Source: Mallotus nudiflorus (taxonomy: Eukaryota > Streptophyta > Magnoliopsida > Malpighiales > Euphorbiaceae). Taken from it: a DNA stretch of 64,000 nt. The stretch lies in contig CANTUR010000340.1 of assembly GCA_947683625.1 (NCBI GenBank), positions 3,260,001-3,324,000 of the forward strand, written 5' to 3'. The notes below the pieces were generated by a model. It was given only the letters and a program-made list of their open reading frames with translations. It was not told the DNA's origin and searched no databases. A program made the translations under genes and the position numbers. Of the stretch, positions 11,094-23,092 are shown in pieces (positions within the stretch are counted from its first letter, which is position 1; each line of letters opens with the position of its first letter).

Positions 11094-12850
11094 TAAGATG
11101 TATTTTCATATTTATTAAGAATAAAAAATAAATTTTAAAATAAATTTATAATATTTTTAAAAATATTTAAATAGTTATGTTTATGATAAATCATATGTAA
11201 AACATTTTAATTATTGAAAAGTATTGTTATATTAAAATTTTATTATAAAATAATGATGATATTAGTTGATAGGGTACTGAAGTATTAAAAAATGAAACCA
11301 CATATCTCTAATTGTCACAAAAGATAGCACAAACTTTTAAATGAAAATACGTCTAACCACAAAGTATCTTTTTATACTTATCCCTAAAAAATAATGAAGT
11401 ATAATTAAAAAAAATCTATTCAAATTTGAAGTATAAAAATTATATAATATGTATGACTTCCAAAGTTGCTACCAACTTATAAGAAATAATTAATTTGATG
11501 GTTGCTTCCGGTTGTAATCAGCTAACATTAAAAAAAGGTCTTATAGAAAGAGAAAGACATTAAAAAGTACATAATAAAGAATAAAGTAATGGGCAATGGA
11601 ATTAGGGGGCTTCAAGATGTTATCTATATAAATGATGATGGAAATGTAACAATACCATATTCATCTTCTCATATCTTGCAAGTTGTAAGTTGGAACACTC
11701 AGATGCACACACTAAAATCTATTTGCCTTACCTTCTCTCCCAACTCCAACACTAATTCCATACTGCTTCTTTAATTTGGCTTGAATTCTATTATTATTAT
11801 TATTTTGGTTATCTATGCAGATTTGACCACAAGTAGGGGTGCTGATACATCATTGCCTTGTATTTTAATTGTAAATTAATCTATTGAAGCCATTAACTTT
11901 TCAGGTACATTGACAAGTGCATAAACATAAATATATATAATATAATCAGCTTAAATTATACGTAACTCTTTGAACTTGATGCATTTTATCATTTTTGCAC
12001 TGTTAATTTATGTATTAATTATTTTAATTTATTAACTTGCTAAAAAAATATGACTTATAAAGTTATATTTTTAGTGAATTTAGATTTTCTAAATAATTTT
12101 TGTCTCAATTTACAAAAATATTATTTTGGACATCTTTAATAGTGTTAAAATTATTGATAAGTATTGATTATATGCTTAAGTGATTAGTTTATAAGTTTGA
12201 AAAAAACAAAACAAAATTGATAAATGATGCCAAAATTAGGAGGGATAGTTATTTTACTAGGTACACAGTACATCTCGATTAGTGGTATGGGTATTGGTAC
12301 TTAAAACTTTAATGTCAATAAATACAATATTTCAGGAGTAGGCTTAGCTGGTTTGCTTTTTTAGTACATGATATGTGAAATGTATATTTTTGGACAGTTT
12401 AGTAAATAATAATGAGTTTTTTTTTTCTAATTTAGAATAATTACAACAAGGCCAAAAAAAAAAATAGACCTATATATGTAATTGATAGAACATTATTTAT
12501 AATTTAATATTAAACTTTGATACTATTAAAGCTTATTAGTAGTACAAAACATAATTGGAAAACCATAAGAAGTTATAAATTAGTAATTTTAAATATAGAG
12601 TAAAACAAAATATCAAGTCATTTGGAGACAACTTATGTTCTTTAATTTCTTCTTCCTTGGCTTCTTGTTCTCTCTTGCATTAGATGATTTACTACTACTG
12701 TCATCTTTTTCTTTGGCCTTTGAGACTTCAACTTTAGCTTCAACTTGATATTTGAGTAATTGTTATTAGTTAGTGTGAAACTAGTAAGGTTGAATGATTC
12801 ATTAATTAGTTTGTGATATAAATTTTCTACAACTCTTTCTTGAGGTAATA
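11094..12850. other. AT-rich intergenic DNA with two weak coding candidates
   Basis: A 61-codon plus-strand frame at 11589-11774 begins MGNGIRGLQDVIYINDDGNV and passes a possible splice donor (GTAAGT near 11686). A good acceptor-like pyrimidine tract ending GCAG lies near 11820. No family is recognised. On the minus strand, 12613-12762 is open for about 49 codons and gives a lysine/serine-rich peptide (VSKAKEKDDSSSKSSN...) of the kind found in nuclear-protein tails, or by chance. Neither has enough support to call a gene. The rest is A/T-rich without visible repeats. Confidence 0.35.
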
Positions 12851-12859
12851 CTTATTAGT

Positions 12860-13191
12860 ATCATACCTTCTAACAAATACATATCAAGTACACAACAAAC
12901 AAACTAAGTGATAAGAAGTGCAGTTAACATCCCTTGCAAGACCATGGCCATCCCGAAGTGGAAGCTTTGAATATAGATAATTAAATGTTGGAGGGATGGG
13001 GGCTTGGTGAACAAATCAGTAACCTGTTCTTGGGAAGAAAGAAAATGAATCTTGATTGTGTCATTTGCAACTTATTCTCTTAAAAAATGAAAATCTAACA
13101 CAATTTGTTTAGCTTGAGAATGTGAAATGGGGTTAGATGTCAATAAATTGCACTAATGTTATCAAAATGAAGAATAATGTGAGTAGGTAGA
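12860..13191 (-). pseudogene. Ty1/copia pol, C-terminal (RNase H) fragment, left part of a split element
   Basis: On the minus strand this encodes the end of a copia polyprotein: a CDN-like start (13140-13160), SHSQAKQIVLDFHFLRE (about 13060-13130), then a block equivalent to the conserved DQ.ADIFTK motif, reading EQVTDLFTKP (near 12990-13030). Stops and substitutions break the frame. The polyprotein continues on the other side of the chromovirus insertion, at 39006. The 3' LTR of this copia should lie to the left, with a possible TGTTAGAAGG start near 12873, but its extent could not be fixed. Confidence 0.75.
13187..13191 (+). repeat. Left target duplication of the Tekay-type element
   Basis: GTAGA precedes the LTR start. 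GTATA follows the far LTR end at 39006-39010 (one transition apart). Because the copia pol resumes there, this is very likely the true 5-bp duplication. Confidence 0.7.
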
Positions 13192-13235
13192 TGTAATAAC
13201 CTGAATTTATGTGGTTATTACTATTATTATTATTA

Positions 13236-14361
13236 GGGATAATAACATTTATAGTCCTATAATTTATATCATTTTTTCAATTAAGTCCTATTAGTAATTT
13301 TATTTACAATCAAGTTCTATAAATTTTAAAAAGTTTTCCAATTAGTCAACTCAATTTTCCATTAGTCAACCTTTAAAATTAATCTTTTCATTTACATTTC
13401 AATCCTAAAACTTTAAAATTTTTTATATTTTGAATAAATAATTTTTTATTGTTATTTATAATTTATTATATTATTTAATTTTCATAATAATTGTTTTTAC
13501 TCAGTAAAAATAATATCAAAAAATTAAAAATATTTCTTTCTTAAATTATTAGTTGCATTAATAGTGACAAATAAAATTAATCAAGTATTATTTTAATTAT
13601 TTGAAACAAATAATTTTAATTAATATATCATATACAAATAATATTTTTTATATTTACATAAATTCAATTAGTTTTGTCAACATTATAATTTGTGTTAGAT
13701 TTTAAATATCTATTGAATTCAATTATATTTGAATTAGATATTTTCAAAAAATTATATATTTCTCTACATTAAGCTATTTAATAAAAAATTATGTTCAGTT
13801 ACTTAATTGCTCAAATATTTATCATAGAACAATATATAGTAAGGAAGTATTTTTTTTTAAAACATTGTCTATTTTAAATTCAATTGAGTTTAAAAATTAT
13901 TTAAAATATAACATGAATTATGACATTGTCGAAATTGATTGAGTTTTATCCATATAAAAAATTTACTCATTTATGACATCTTGATTATAATATTTAATTA
14001 ATTTTATTTTATGTTGCTTATTAAACTAGTAATTTAAGAAAAATATTTTTATTTTTTATGTTTTGATATTATTTTAGTGAGTTATATAGTTATTATGCAA
14101 GTTAAATAATAAAATAAGTAATAAATAAACAATATTTATTGAAAATATAAAAATTAATATATATTTTTAAAAGTTTTAGGATTGAAATATAAAAGAAAAG
14201 TTTAATTTTAAAGGTTGACTAATAGAAAATTGAGTTGTCTAACGGATAGAACTAATCAAAAAACTTTTTAAAACTTATTAAACTTGATTGTAAAGAAAAT
14301 TAGTTATAGGAGTTAATTGAAAAAAAGTTATAAGTTATAGGACTAAAAATGTTGTTATTTA
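13236..14361. mobile_element. Second palindromic (foldback) element, inside the LTR
   Basis: About 1.13 kb forming a complete imperfect palindrome. Its left end ATAATAACATTTATAGTCC mirrors the reverse complement of the right end, ATAACAACATTTTTAGTCC. The pairing runs inwards (for example GACTAATAGAAAATTGAGTT against AACTCAATTTTCCATTAGTC) and through the AT-rich centre. It has split an ATT-repeat tract in the LTR, so the flanking duplication (probably TTATTATTA) cannot be told apart from the microsatellite, and the ends are good to a few bases only. The terminal sequence resembles that of the element at 2900-3822 (ATAATG/AAC...AGTCCTATAA), suggesting a related family. No coding capacity. Confidence 0.78.
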
Positions 14362-15305
14362 TTATTATTATTACTATTGTCATTCTACTTATTATTATTA
14401 TTATTGTTGTTGTTACGTTATTTTTATTATTTGTATTATTATTATGGTTGTTGTTAAAATATATGTATATATGTGAACCATGGGGAGATGGACACATGAC
14501 ATGTGTCCATCAATTTAAAAGGAAAGAAGGTTCTACAGCGTGAAGAAGAAGGAGTAGCAACGAGAGTTTGGTTTTAGGTGGTAAAATTACCTTTTGATAT
14601 CAATACTTTTCTTTTCTACCATTCAACACCTAAAAGATTTGCGATTAACCTCAAATTTGAACCATAGTCTCATCTCATCCTCCTTTTCATTTCAATAGTG
14701 TTTGTTTTGTAAGAAGTGGCTCTAAATAGTGCAAATTTGACATTTTCCAGTTGGCCTTCCACCTCAATTCTACACTATTCAATGGGTTTCAGGCAACATG
14801 GTTGGTTGCATTATATTCCCCATATTGTTAGAAGTCCGTAGGAACTAACCATGCATTTGATCTTTACCTTTAAAATATTTGGTGAATTTTTTTAGGTAAT
14901 TTTGATTTATTTTTAGATTTCATTATTCAGTGCCTATTTTGGGTTGTTTGAGGCTTTATGTGTGTCCTCTTAATTATTAGGAATACTTTGGTATAATTTT
15001 TTTGGCTGGATGTTTTGTTTTCCGGTGAGAATCCTGTGGGTCCCACCTGAACTCCAGTGAATGAACAATGTTAAGCCAAGACATGTATAAAACTATTTTT
15101 AATAAATAATATAAATTATAGTGATCAATTTTCATATATGGAATTTAGCATAATTATTTATAGATTTTGAGAAATAAATCTTGGAAAGTTTGCGGTGGAA
15201 ATTCTTAAGCCTCAAATTAATCATTCAGGGTGTTCCTAAGTCAATTTCAATGATTCCATCATTTTTGTAAATTTTTAGAATTTTGGTAGTTGGTAGCAAT
15301 TTATT

Positions 15306-15307
<2 letters not shown>

Positions 15308-15346
<39 letters not shown>
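15308..15346. repeat. (TA)n microsatellite in the LTR
   Basis: About 19 uninterrupted TA units, not matched in the sister LTR. Confidence 0.9.
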
Positions 15347-15349
<3 letters not shown>

Positions 15350-16872
15350 ACTATAGAATAAACCGGAGCGGAGACATTAGGTAATAGGCAGACAAGGACA
15401 CGTCAGTTTGTTCTCTCCACTTGTAAGATAATATGTTGGAATGTGTGTTAGATTTGTGTACAGAAAATAGGTTGGTTAATTATATTTAAAGAGAATGTTT
15501 AATTAAAGAATTTATATACTTAATATTTGAAATATACATATTATTGATTAGACATATTAAAGATGCTAATTTTATCATTGATTATTACTATCGACATTAT
15601 TTTGCCATAATTCTTATTAATAAGATTATTAATGTTAATAATATTATGGATTATAAAGTAAAAAGTATTTTATTTCCAGTATTAATTTTTCTGAGAATTT
15701 ATATGCTTTTACATATGATAAATAATTTTTGGAAAAGACCAGTAGAATGGGCTACCTGATGGGTGTCATTATGACCGCATGCACACAGGTAATGATTTTA
15801 GAGTTAGGTCCTGATTGAGAAATTTAATTTTGAAGCTCAATTGATGCATAGCTCTTGGGTGAGGTCTATGAATTATGGATAGTTATTACAAGATTGGTGG
15901 CTTGATAGATTCTTAGCTCTCAGGAACTACCAGTAAATATTAGAATATGAGACATACTGCAGCTGGTAACTCGATGCAAGCTTAGCTCTCGGCAACTAAC
16001 AATCATTGGATAAATAAGAGAATTGAATGACTTTATAGAATTGTGGTTTAGGGTTCTACCACTAATTTCCACCAAAGATATTTATTGATATATTTTTAAT
16101 TTTTTTTATCTTTGTTCATATATTTTTTTAAGTAATGGTATGTGGAAGTCATGTTTTTAAGAAAGTTATCAAATTATTATTTGGTGTATTTTAGGGTTTT
16201 ATTACTAATTTCCACAAATGATATTTGTTGATATTATTTTATATATATATATACCACAATTCTATAAATAGTATTCGATAAATTAATGCTTTTCTTTAAA
16301 TTCAATTTTATAATAAATATTTGTAATAAAAGAAGGTTTACAAACTAATATATATTTCTCTATATTAGTTTACCTAGTGAGGTTTGACTCCCCTCAATTA
16401 TTTTTTCAGGAATCTAGGAGTCTCTAGTTAGTTCACCTCCTCTATGCCAGACTCATTCTTTACTAATGCTATTATGTAGGTCCTTGTAATGTCATTAACA
16501 TTTATGGAATTGTTTGTAACTAATATAGACACCATAGTACTATTAGAGGAATTATTGTTCTGTATTTGTATTGGTAATTGTATTGCATTGTAATGTGTAT
16601 TTTTATATACTTAAGTTGAAATGTTGGTGATTTGATGACATTAAAGTTATGGTGGTTGAGTATATATGTTATTAAGAGTGTACTTGCTTTTTTTTAGGTT
16701 TTGGTTTTGTCCCAGTATAGGGAAAATTTGCCAGATTTTCCTTAGAATTTTAAAGTTAGTTTTATTTTTATAATAAATTCCTTAAGCTTACTATGGGTTT
16801 TGAAAGCTTATTGCTTGCCTATTCTCTAGTGCCAGTCATGTGCCCTAAGCAGAATTCGGGTCATGACAAAGT

Positions 16873-16884
16873 TAGTATTAAAGT
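16873..16884 (+). other. Primer-binding site, initiator tRNA-Met type, mutated
   Basis: TAGTATTAAAGT lies four bases after the LTR end, where TGGTATCAGAGC is expected. The four differences are two G-to-A and two C-to-T transitions, consistent with deamination of methylated cytosines. Confidence 0.6.
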
Positions 16885-17089
16885 AATGGTTCATTTGATT
16901 GTTGGTGACTATCTTTTCTTGAGCTACTTCAATGATTACGTTGATAAATGTCATTTTTTGTCATCATTGTTTCTAGAATTCCACATATATGTTTGTTCCC
17001 TTATTATGTTTTTAATTTTTTTGGTTTTATGTCTTTTATGAATGAGTTGAGTGTGCACTACTCCTTTTTTAAAAGTAATATATAATGAT

Positions 17090-17752
17090 GATGAGCAGTC
17101 ATTTCAAGATGAAACTCCATCCCTTGCCCCATCGGCTAGAAGGAGGGGTAGACCTTGAGCAATAGTAGCCTAGAGATGAGGACTACAACTGCCAATAGAA
17201 GCAGCTGCTACATACATAAATCCTACCATTTTTGTAGCCAATGTAGCAAAGGTTAACTAAGGCCTATCAGCACTTAATCAGGCTATATCATTAGTTCAAC
17301 AAATGCTTCAATAGAGGAACTAGGAAATGTTAGATGTTGATGTTGCACTCCTATACTCTAGAATTAGTAGAGTCTCTTTTGATGGTGCGGGAGATGCTTT
17401 AGATTTTATTAATGCAATTCAATTGCGAACCTATAAGAGAATTTTGATTGTTAAGCTATCTATTCAAGTAGCTACTTAAACTGGTTTATGTAGTCTATTC
17501 AGCCTTACATGAATAATATGTCTTGGCTTGAATGTAAAGAATGGTTCTTATGGTACTTTTATCCATATGCAATAAGAGATGCTTACAAATGGCAGTAATA
17601 CACATTAGTAGAGGGGACATGTATGTGGAAGAGTATAATAGGGAGCTTTTTAGGCTATCTCATCATGCTAAAAGTGTAAGGAGAGATGAATATAAAGCTG
17701 CTGAGTTATATGTCATAGGATTAGATTTAGTATATGTTGTCGTTTAAGCTGA
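17090..17752 (+). pseudogene. Tekay-type gag, degenerate
   Basis: A basic RRGR-like start (17140) is followed by a stretch with many stops. The gag core is best seen from 17520: MSWLECKEWF..., then, after a frame change, an open part 17541-17747 with GDMYVEEYNRELFRLSHHA and a following GLD motif. These correspond to the W..F...F/F.YFP and M.V.EY...F..L..(H/Y)A blocks of chromovirus gag. The zinc-knuckle (CCHC) part is absent, lost in a deletion that joins gag directly to the end of the protease. Confidence 0.72.
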
Positions 17753-17775
17753 GGACCGAAGTTTAAAAAGTTGTT

Positions 17776-18830
17776 TGTAGATTTTATCCTTTTGGATATG
17801 ATGGATTTTGATATGATGTTGAGAATGGATTAGTTAGCTTAACATTATATTACTTTGGATTGTCAGGAGAATGAATTGATTTTTAGAATTCTAATTGACA
17901 TGGAGTTTCGATTCAGAGGTGATAAGAGTCCAATGCCTCATAATCTTATATCTGCTATCACAGCTAGAAAGATGCTAAGAAGGGGATATCAAGGCTATTT
18001 GGCTATTATAAAGGTGGATAAGGGGGTAGTTAAGAATGTTCCAATTGTGCATGAATTTCTAGATGTTTTTCTTGAAGAGCTACTAGGATTACCACCAGGT
18101 AGAAAGATAGAATTATGTATTAATGTTATATTTGGAATAGATCCTATCTCTATGCCACCTCATAGAATAGCAACTGTAGAGTTGAAGGAGCTTAGAGAGA
18201 AATTATAAGAGTTCCTAGATAAGGGTTTCATTAGGCCTAACACATCTCCTTGGGGATGCACTGGTGTTATTTGTAATGAAGAAGGTTGGTAGTCTCTAAA
18301 TTTGTATTGACTATAGACAACTGAGCAAAGTCACCATTAAGAACAAGTATCATTTTTCGAGAATTCATGACTTGTTTGATTAGCTTTAAGGAGTTTAGTG
18401 TTTTTTTAAGATTAACTTGAGGCCAAGGTATCATCAATTAAGAATGAAAGTGGAGGTATACCTAAGACTACATTTTGAACAAGATATAGCCACTATGAAT
18501 TCTTAGTGATGTCCTTTGGATTGACTACTGCTCTAGCAGCTTTTATGGACTTAATGAATTGATTATTTAGGCCATTCTTGGACTTATTTGTGATAGTTTT
18601 TATTGATGATATCTTGGTGTATTCAAGGAGTGAGGAAGAACATGCTATGCATTTGAGAATGGTTCTCTAGACTTTGGTATGCCAAATTCTTAAAATATGA
18701 GTTTTAGTTGGATCAAATGGCATTTTTGGGCCATGTTGTATCTAAAGATGGTATACAAGTGGACCCTAACAAGATTGAAGCCATTAAATAATGGCCAAGG
18801 CCCACAACAGTTACCAGGTTCTATCAAGAT
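17776..18830 (+). pseudogene. Tekay-type protease end and reverse transcriptase, degenerate
   Basis: It begins within the protease C-terminus (MLRMD*LA, 17815-17840, equivalent to the conserved LGMDWL). An open part at 17855-18208 contains the linker and the RT start DVFLEELLGLPPGRKIEL...ELKELREKL. After a stop come FLDKGFIRPNTSPWG (18212-18255), a frameshifted core, GHYEFLVMSFGLTTA (near 18490-18530), and the catalytic block FIDDILVYSRSEEEH (18599-18643) with both aspartates kept. The segment ends in a VDP..IEAI..WP.P-like block near 18760-18810. RNase H, which should follow, is deleted. Stops and frameshifts make it non-functional. Confidence 0.82.
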
Positions 18831-18837
18831 GTATTAT

Positions 18838-20060
18838 AATTTAAAAGACACATATTAGTGGAATGGGATGAAAAAGACATTATAGAGTTTGTACGTAGGT
18901 GTCTCACATGTAAACAACTGAAATTAGAACATCAGAGGCCCTCAAGATTGTTGTAACTGTTGCCTATTCTAGAGTAGAAATGGGATATGATTGTTACAGA
19001 TTTTATGACTAGATTACCTCGTACAACTAGAGGCTATTATGTTATTTGGGTGATAATTGATATGCTAACTAAGTCAGCTCACTTTTTGCCAATTGAAAAG
19101 ATATACTCTATTGATAGGTTAACAAGGCTATACATTAATCAAATTATTTACATTCATAGGGTATTAGAAAGTATAGTGTCTAATAGAGGAGCTAATTTTA
19201 CTTTAGCCCTTTAGCAAGAATTACATAAGGCATTAGTTCATGAGACTTAATTTCAGTATGGTGTTTCATCCTCAAATGGATGGTCAGTTAGAAAGGACCA
19301 TTTAGATATTAGAAGATATGCTGAGAATGTGTGTGATAGACTTTGGTGTTTAATGGGATTTTGACTTACCTTTGATTGAATTTTCATATAACAACAGTTA
19401 TCATACAAGTATTAGAATGGCTCCATATAAAGCATTATATGGAAGAAGGCATATATCACTTCTATGTTAAGAAGTTAGAGAGAGATAGATAATAGGACTA
19501 AAAGTGGTACAAGTGACTTTTGAGAAAGTTGCTCTAATCCAACAGAGATTAAAGAAAACTTTTAGGTGACAAAAAAGCTATGCTAATCCTAAGAGGAAAG
19601 ATGTATCATTTTCTATTGGAGACATGGTATTTCTCAAGGAGTCTCCAATGAATGGGGTAATGAGATTTGGTAAGAAGGGTAAGTTAGCTCCAATGTATAT
19701 TGGACACTTTGAGATTCGCTCAAGAGTTAGCGATATGGCTCATAGACTAGTAATGCCACCAAAATTATCATATATTCATCTAGTTTTCCATGTTTTCATA
19801 TTGAGTAAGTATGTCTCTTCTCCTATTCTTTAGCCACAAATAGTGGAGTTCTCCTATTCTTTAGCCACAGATAGTGGAGCTTAGTGAGGATTTGTCATAT
19901 GAAGAGTATCCCATGGCAATTGTGGATTGACACATTCATCAGCTTTGCACTAAAGGGATTCCTATGATAAAAGTGCTATGGAGCAACCATATAGTAGAGG
20001 AATGCACTTAAAAGATAGAGAAGGATATACAAAGTCAATATCCTTATCTGTTTCAATATT
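18838..20060 (+). pseudogene. Tekay-type integrase with chromodomain-like tail, degenerate
   Basis: The start is inside the zinc-binding region (C..CK near 18900-18915). Core motifs are WDMIVTDFMTRLPRT (18979-19026, first catalytic Asp), IIDMLTKSAHFLPI (19053-19095), and ESIVSNRGANFT (19169-19200, where the second catalytic Asp reads N). The second half is frameshifted. The C-terminal part is open at 19624-19833 (GKLAPMYIGHFEI, LSYIHLVFHVFILSKYV). From 19880 a segment with SYEEYPMAIVD and a VLWSNH.VEE..W-like block matches the chromodomain of Del/Tekay chromoviruses. It is disrupted by a local duplication at 19819-19880. Confidence 0.8.
19819..19880 (+). repeat. 31-bp tandem duplication in the integrase tail
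   Basis: Two copies of a 31-bp unit beginning TCTCCTATTCTTTAGCC (19819-19849 and 19850-19880) differ at two positions. The duplication disrupts the reading frame. Confidence 0.85.
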
Positions 20061-20087
20061 GATGCAAATTCGTGGGCAAATTTTCTT

Positions 20088-20100
20088 AAGGGGAGATAAG
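20088..20100 (+). other. Polypurine tract of the Tekay-type element
   Basis: AAGGGGAGATAAG immediately precedes the 3' LTR start TGTAACAAC at 20101. Confidence 0.75.
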
Positions 20101-21028
20101 TGTAACAACTTAAATTAGTGTGGCTAGTATTATTATTATTATCATCATCATCATCATCTTCTTCTTCTTCTTCTTCTTTGTTAGTATTATTATTGGTATT
20201 ATTATTATGGTTGTTGTTATATATATATATAAACAAATATATATATTCATTAAATATAGGAAGAAAGAGAAACCATGGGGAGATGGACACATGGAAAGTG
20301 GCCATCACTTTAAAAGGAAAGTAGGTCCTACAACTTGAAGAGGAAGGAGTACCATGGGGGAATTTGGGTTTTGGGTGGTAAAATTACCTTTTGATACTAA
20401 TACTTTTCTTTTCATCCATTCAATGCCCAAACGATCTATAATTAACCTCAAATTCTAATCATAGACTCGTCTCATCCTCATTTTCATTTCTGTAATGTTC
20501 CTTTTGCAAGAAGTGGCTATAAAATATGCAAAATTGGCATTTTCTCATTAGCCTTCCACCTTGATTTTAGACTTTTTAGGTGACACAATTGGTTCCATTG
20601 TGTTCCCCATATCATTAAGAGTCTGTAGCACTGATCGTGCATCCGATCTCCAACTCTAGAAGATTTGGTGATTTATTTTAGATAATTTTGGTCTATTTTT
20701 AGATTTCATTATTTAGTGCCTATTTTTGGTTATTTGAGGCTTTGTATGTGTCCTATTAATTATTACGAATGTTTGGTATAATTATTTTGGCTGGGTGTTG
20801 TGTTTTCCAAACAGAGAATCTGTCCCACCCGAACTCTGGTGAATGAACAGTACCAATCCAAGACATGTATGAAACTATTTTTAATAAATAGTACAAAATA
20901 TAGTGATCAATTTTTGTAAATAAAGTTTAGTGTAATTCTTTATGAATTTTAAGAAATAAATATTAAAATGTTTGTGGTGGAAAATTAGTTAATTTCCACT
21001 TAAATTAGTTTAATTGTTGGAATGTAAA
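20101..21028 (+). repeat. 3' LTR of the Tekay-type element, first part
   Basis: Begins TGTAACAACTTAAATT and carries a simple-repeat tract (ATT, ATC, CTT units, 20128-20210) that produces spurious open frames. It follows the 5' LTR up to GTGGTGGAAA near 20983. The last 45 bp before the Tat element (20984-21028), including a short palindrome at 20977-20999, have no counterpart in the 5' LTR and look like extra DNA gained when the Tat element inserted. The LTR resumes at 37524. Confidence 0.8.
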
Positions 21029-23075
21029 TGGCAGGGTTTAGCATGCATCTAAGATTTTAGCAACTGCGACACTGTTTAGGCTCAAGGCTTTAGAGAACAC
21101 ACTACTATGTCATAAAGTCATAGCATGGAGATTCTCTAAAAGAAAGTTAGCACCACAATCAGGAGATTTTGGGAACATAATACTAACTTTTGTTATTCTT
21201 GTGTTCATAATACTAACCTATTTGAACATCCATCTAACCGTAAGGCATCTAGTCAATAAAATCACACATAAAAAATGTATTCAAATGCATCATCCTTAAG
21301 TCTAAAATATGTTAATTTTATTAAAAATTAGCTATATTTACATTTTTTACTTACAAGTGAAAATGGACTAAAGGTGGGCCTACATTTTTTTTAGTTCGTT
21401 AGCTTAAGTCTATTGATTTTAATTATCTAAAAGTGGGTTTGAGTCTACAAATTTTAAAGAAATAAATTAAACTTAAAATGAGCTTAGTTCTAATCAATAT
21501 TAATTAAATGAAGATAGGCTTAAACCTTCTTATTTTAGAAAATAAAAAATGCTTTATTAGACTTATCTAAGTTTAAATTTATTTTATTAACTAAAAATTG
21601 GCTTAGTGTTTATTTATTTTAAGAATGGTTTTAAACGGGCTAAGCTAAAATCTAATTTGATTTTAAAGAAGGTGGTCCTAAATCTATTAACCTAAATGGG
21701 CTTAAAATTGATTTTAAATTGAATTAAACCCTAAAGCCAATTTTAAGTCTATGGATTAAGTGGGTTTAGACCTAACGTGGGCTTGGGGCCCAAAAGGATA
21801 AAAACTTAAAAAAACAAGACCAAAACAAATAAAACACAAAAAAATAGATTAAACATACATTTTCTAATTTTCTTAAAACCCTACATCAATTTCATCAACC
21901 CTAATTAACTAAAGCCACCATTAATTTTAATGGGAAATTACCAAATTAAACCTAATTTACTAACCAATTTTAAAGAACATAGAAAAATAAAATCTTTATT
22001 ATTTCCCACTATTAGGGCTATTACCCTCTACGTACTGGAAATTAAAATTAAGTACAAACCCAAATGAATTAAACAATAAAACATAAAGAAAATAATGATA
22101 ATAAAAAGATAAAACTCTAGATATAATCATAGTTCAACACCATGGCATTCCATAGATCTTCCCTCCTAATTATTTAGGCAGTGTCCACCTCAAATCCCAA
22201 TTAAATCAAAATAAAAAAACACAGGAACCATAATTCACATTTGTGAATTAAATAAGAAACAAAACAAAAACCAAAAAATTAAAGAAATCAAAAAGAGAAA
22301 AAGGATAAAAAGATGCTATGCAAATGTTGTTTGATTCCCCTCAGAATGGAACTTCACCGTTTTAAGAATTGACTCTGCATTGATTGATCTCTGGACTATT
22401 GAAAATAAAAGACCATGATTTTTTTTCCTTTTCTATGTAGTGAAGAAAACTAGGCTTTTTTCTTTTTGGCTTTTCTCTGTGATTTTTCTCTCTAGGGTTT
22501 TTTTCACCATCAGGAGTTGGTCCTCCTTCACTCACGCAGTCTTTGCCTATTATTAAGAGACCCACAGAGCTAATTATCTTGAATTCTAGGAATGGATATA
22601 GATCTTTTATTTTTGAAAGTGATTTACACGTTTTAAATGTGTAAACCACAATTATCTTTTAAGAAAATAATTAAAACCAATTTTTAACCAATCAAAAAAT
22701 AGGAAAATATGAAAAAATGCAAATGTCCCATAATGTCGATCAGTATTTGGCTAATGTCAATTAGCATTTGGATAATGCCGATACACATTAGGCCAATGCC
22801 AATTAGCATTTGGCCAATGTCGATTGGCATTTGGCTAATGTCAATCGGCATTAGCTAAATGTCGACTAGCAATTTGCTCAGTAATCTGAAAAACTAAAAA
22901 AAAATTAAAAAAAAAAACATTTCTAGAATTAAGATTTTACTATTAGGTCTAAAAATACTACAATTTAGTCTTTGAAATCTCAAATTTCAACACTAGAGAT
23001 CAATTTCTTCATTAATTTTTCATTATAGGGGCTTTCGTACTATGCATAATTGCATCGCAAAATTGGGTGCTTACA
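21029..23075 (-). repeat. 3' LTR of the Tat element
   Basis: Aligns with 35435-37523. On the minus strand it starts TGTAAGCACCCAATTTTGCG (right end, 23075). At its left end on the plus strand it reads TGGCAGGGTTTAGC. It is about 2.05 kb. An open frame at 22362-22649 is not conserved in the sister LTR and is taken as chance. Confidence 0.85.
22728..22885. repeat. Degenerate tandem array of about 21 bp inside the Tat LTR
   Basis: Roughly seven units built on aatgtcgattggcatttggc follow each other. Successive copies vary between GTC/GCC and ATCAG/ATTAG/TTGGC. The sister LTR has a shorter version of the array (about five units, 37208-37330). The phrase tcgacatttggcagatg recurs near 24650-24700 in the internal region. 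Confidence 0.8.
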
Positions 23076-23092
23076 ATTTCCCCCCTTTGTCG
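23076..23092 (-). other. Polypurine tract of the Tat element
   Basis: On the minus strand ACAAAGGGGGGAAAT lies directly before the 3' LTR start TGTAAGCACC. Confidence 0.8.

Larger units (their letters stand above)
13192..16868 (+). repeat. 5' LTR of the Tekay-type element (carries an inserted palindrome)
   Basis: It begins TGTAATAACCTGAA and ends GGGTCATGACA. After leaving out 13236-14361 it parallels 20101-20983 followed by 37524-39005. Shared landmarks include ACCATGGGGAGATGGACACA (14477 here, 20272 in the other copy). A (TA)n run of about 38 bp at 15308-15346 and a shorter one near 16240 are absent or shorter in the other LTR. Confidence 0.85.

Noticed and set aside
20110..20338. Several overlapping open frames on both strands (poly-Ser, poly-Ile, poly-Lys/Asp)
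   Set aside because: They arise from ATC/CTT simple repeats in the Tekay 3' LTR. The sister LTR does not conserve them.
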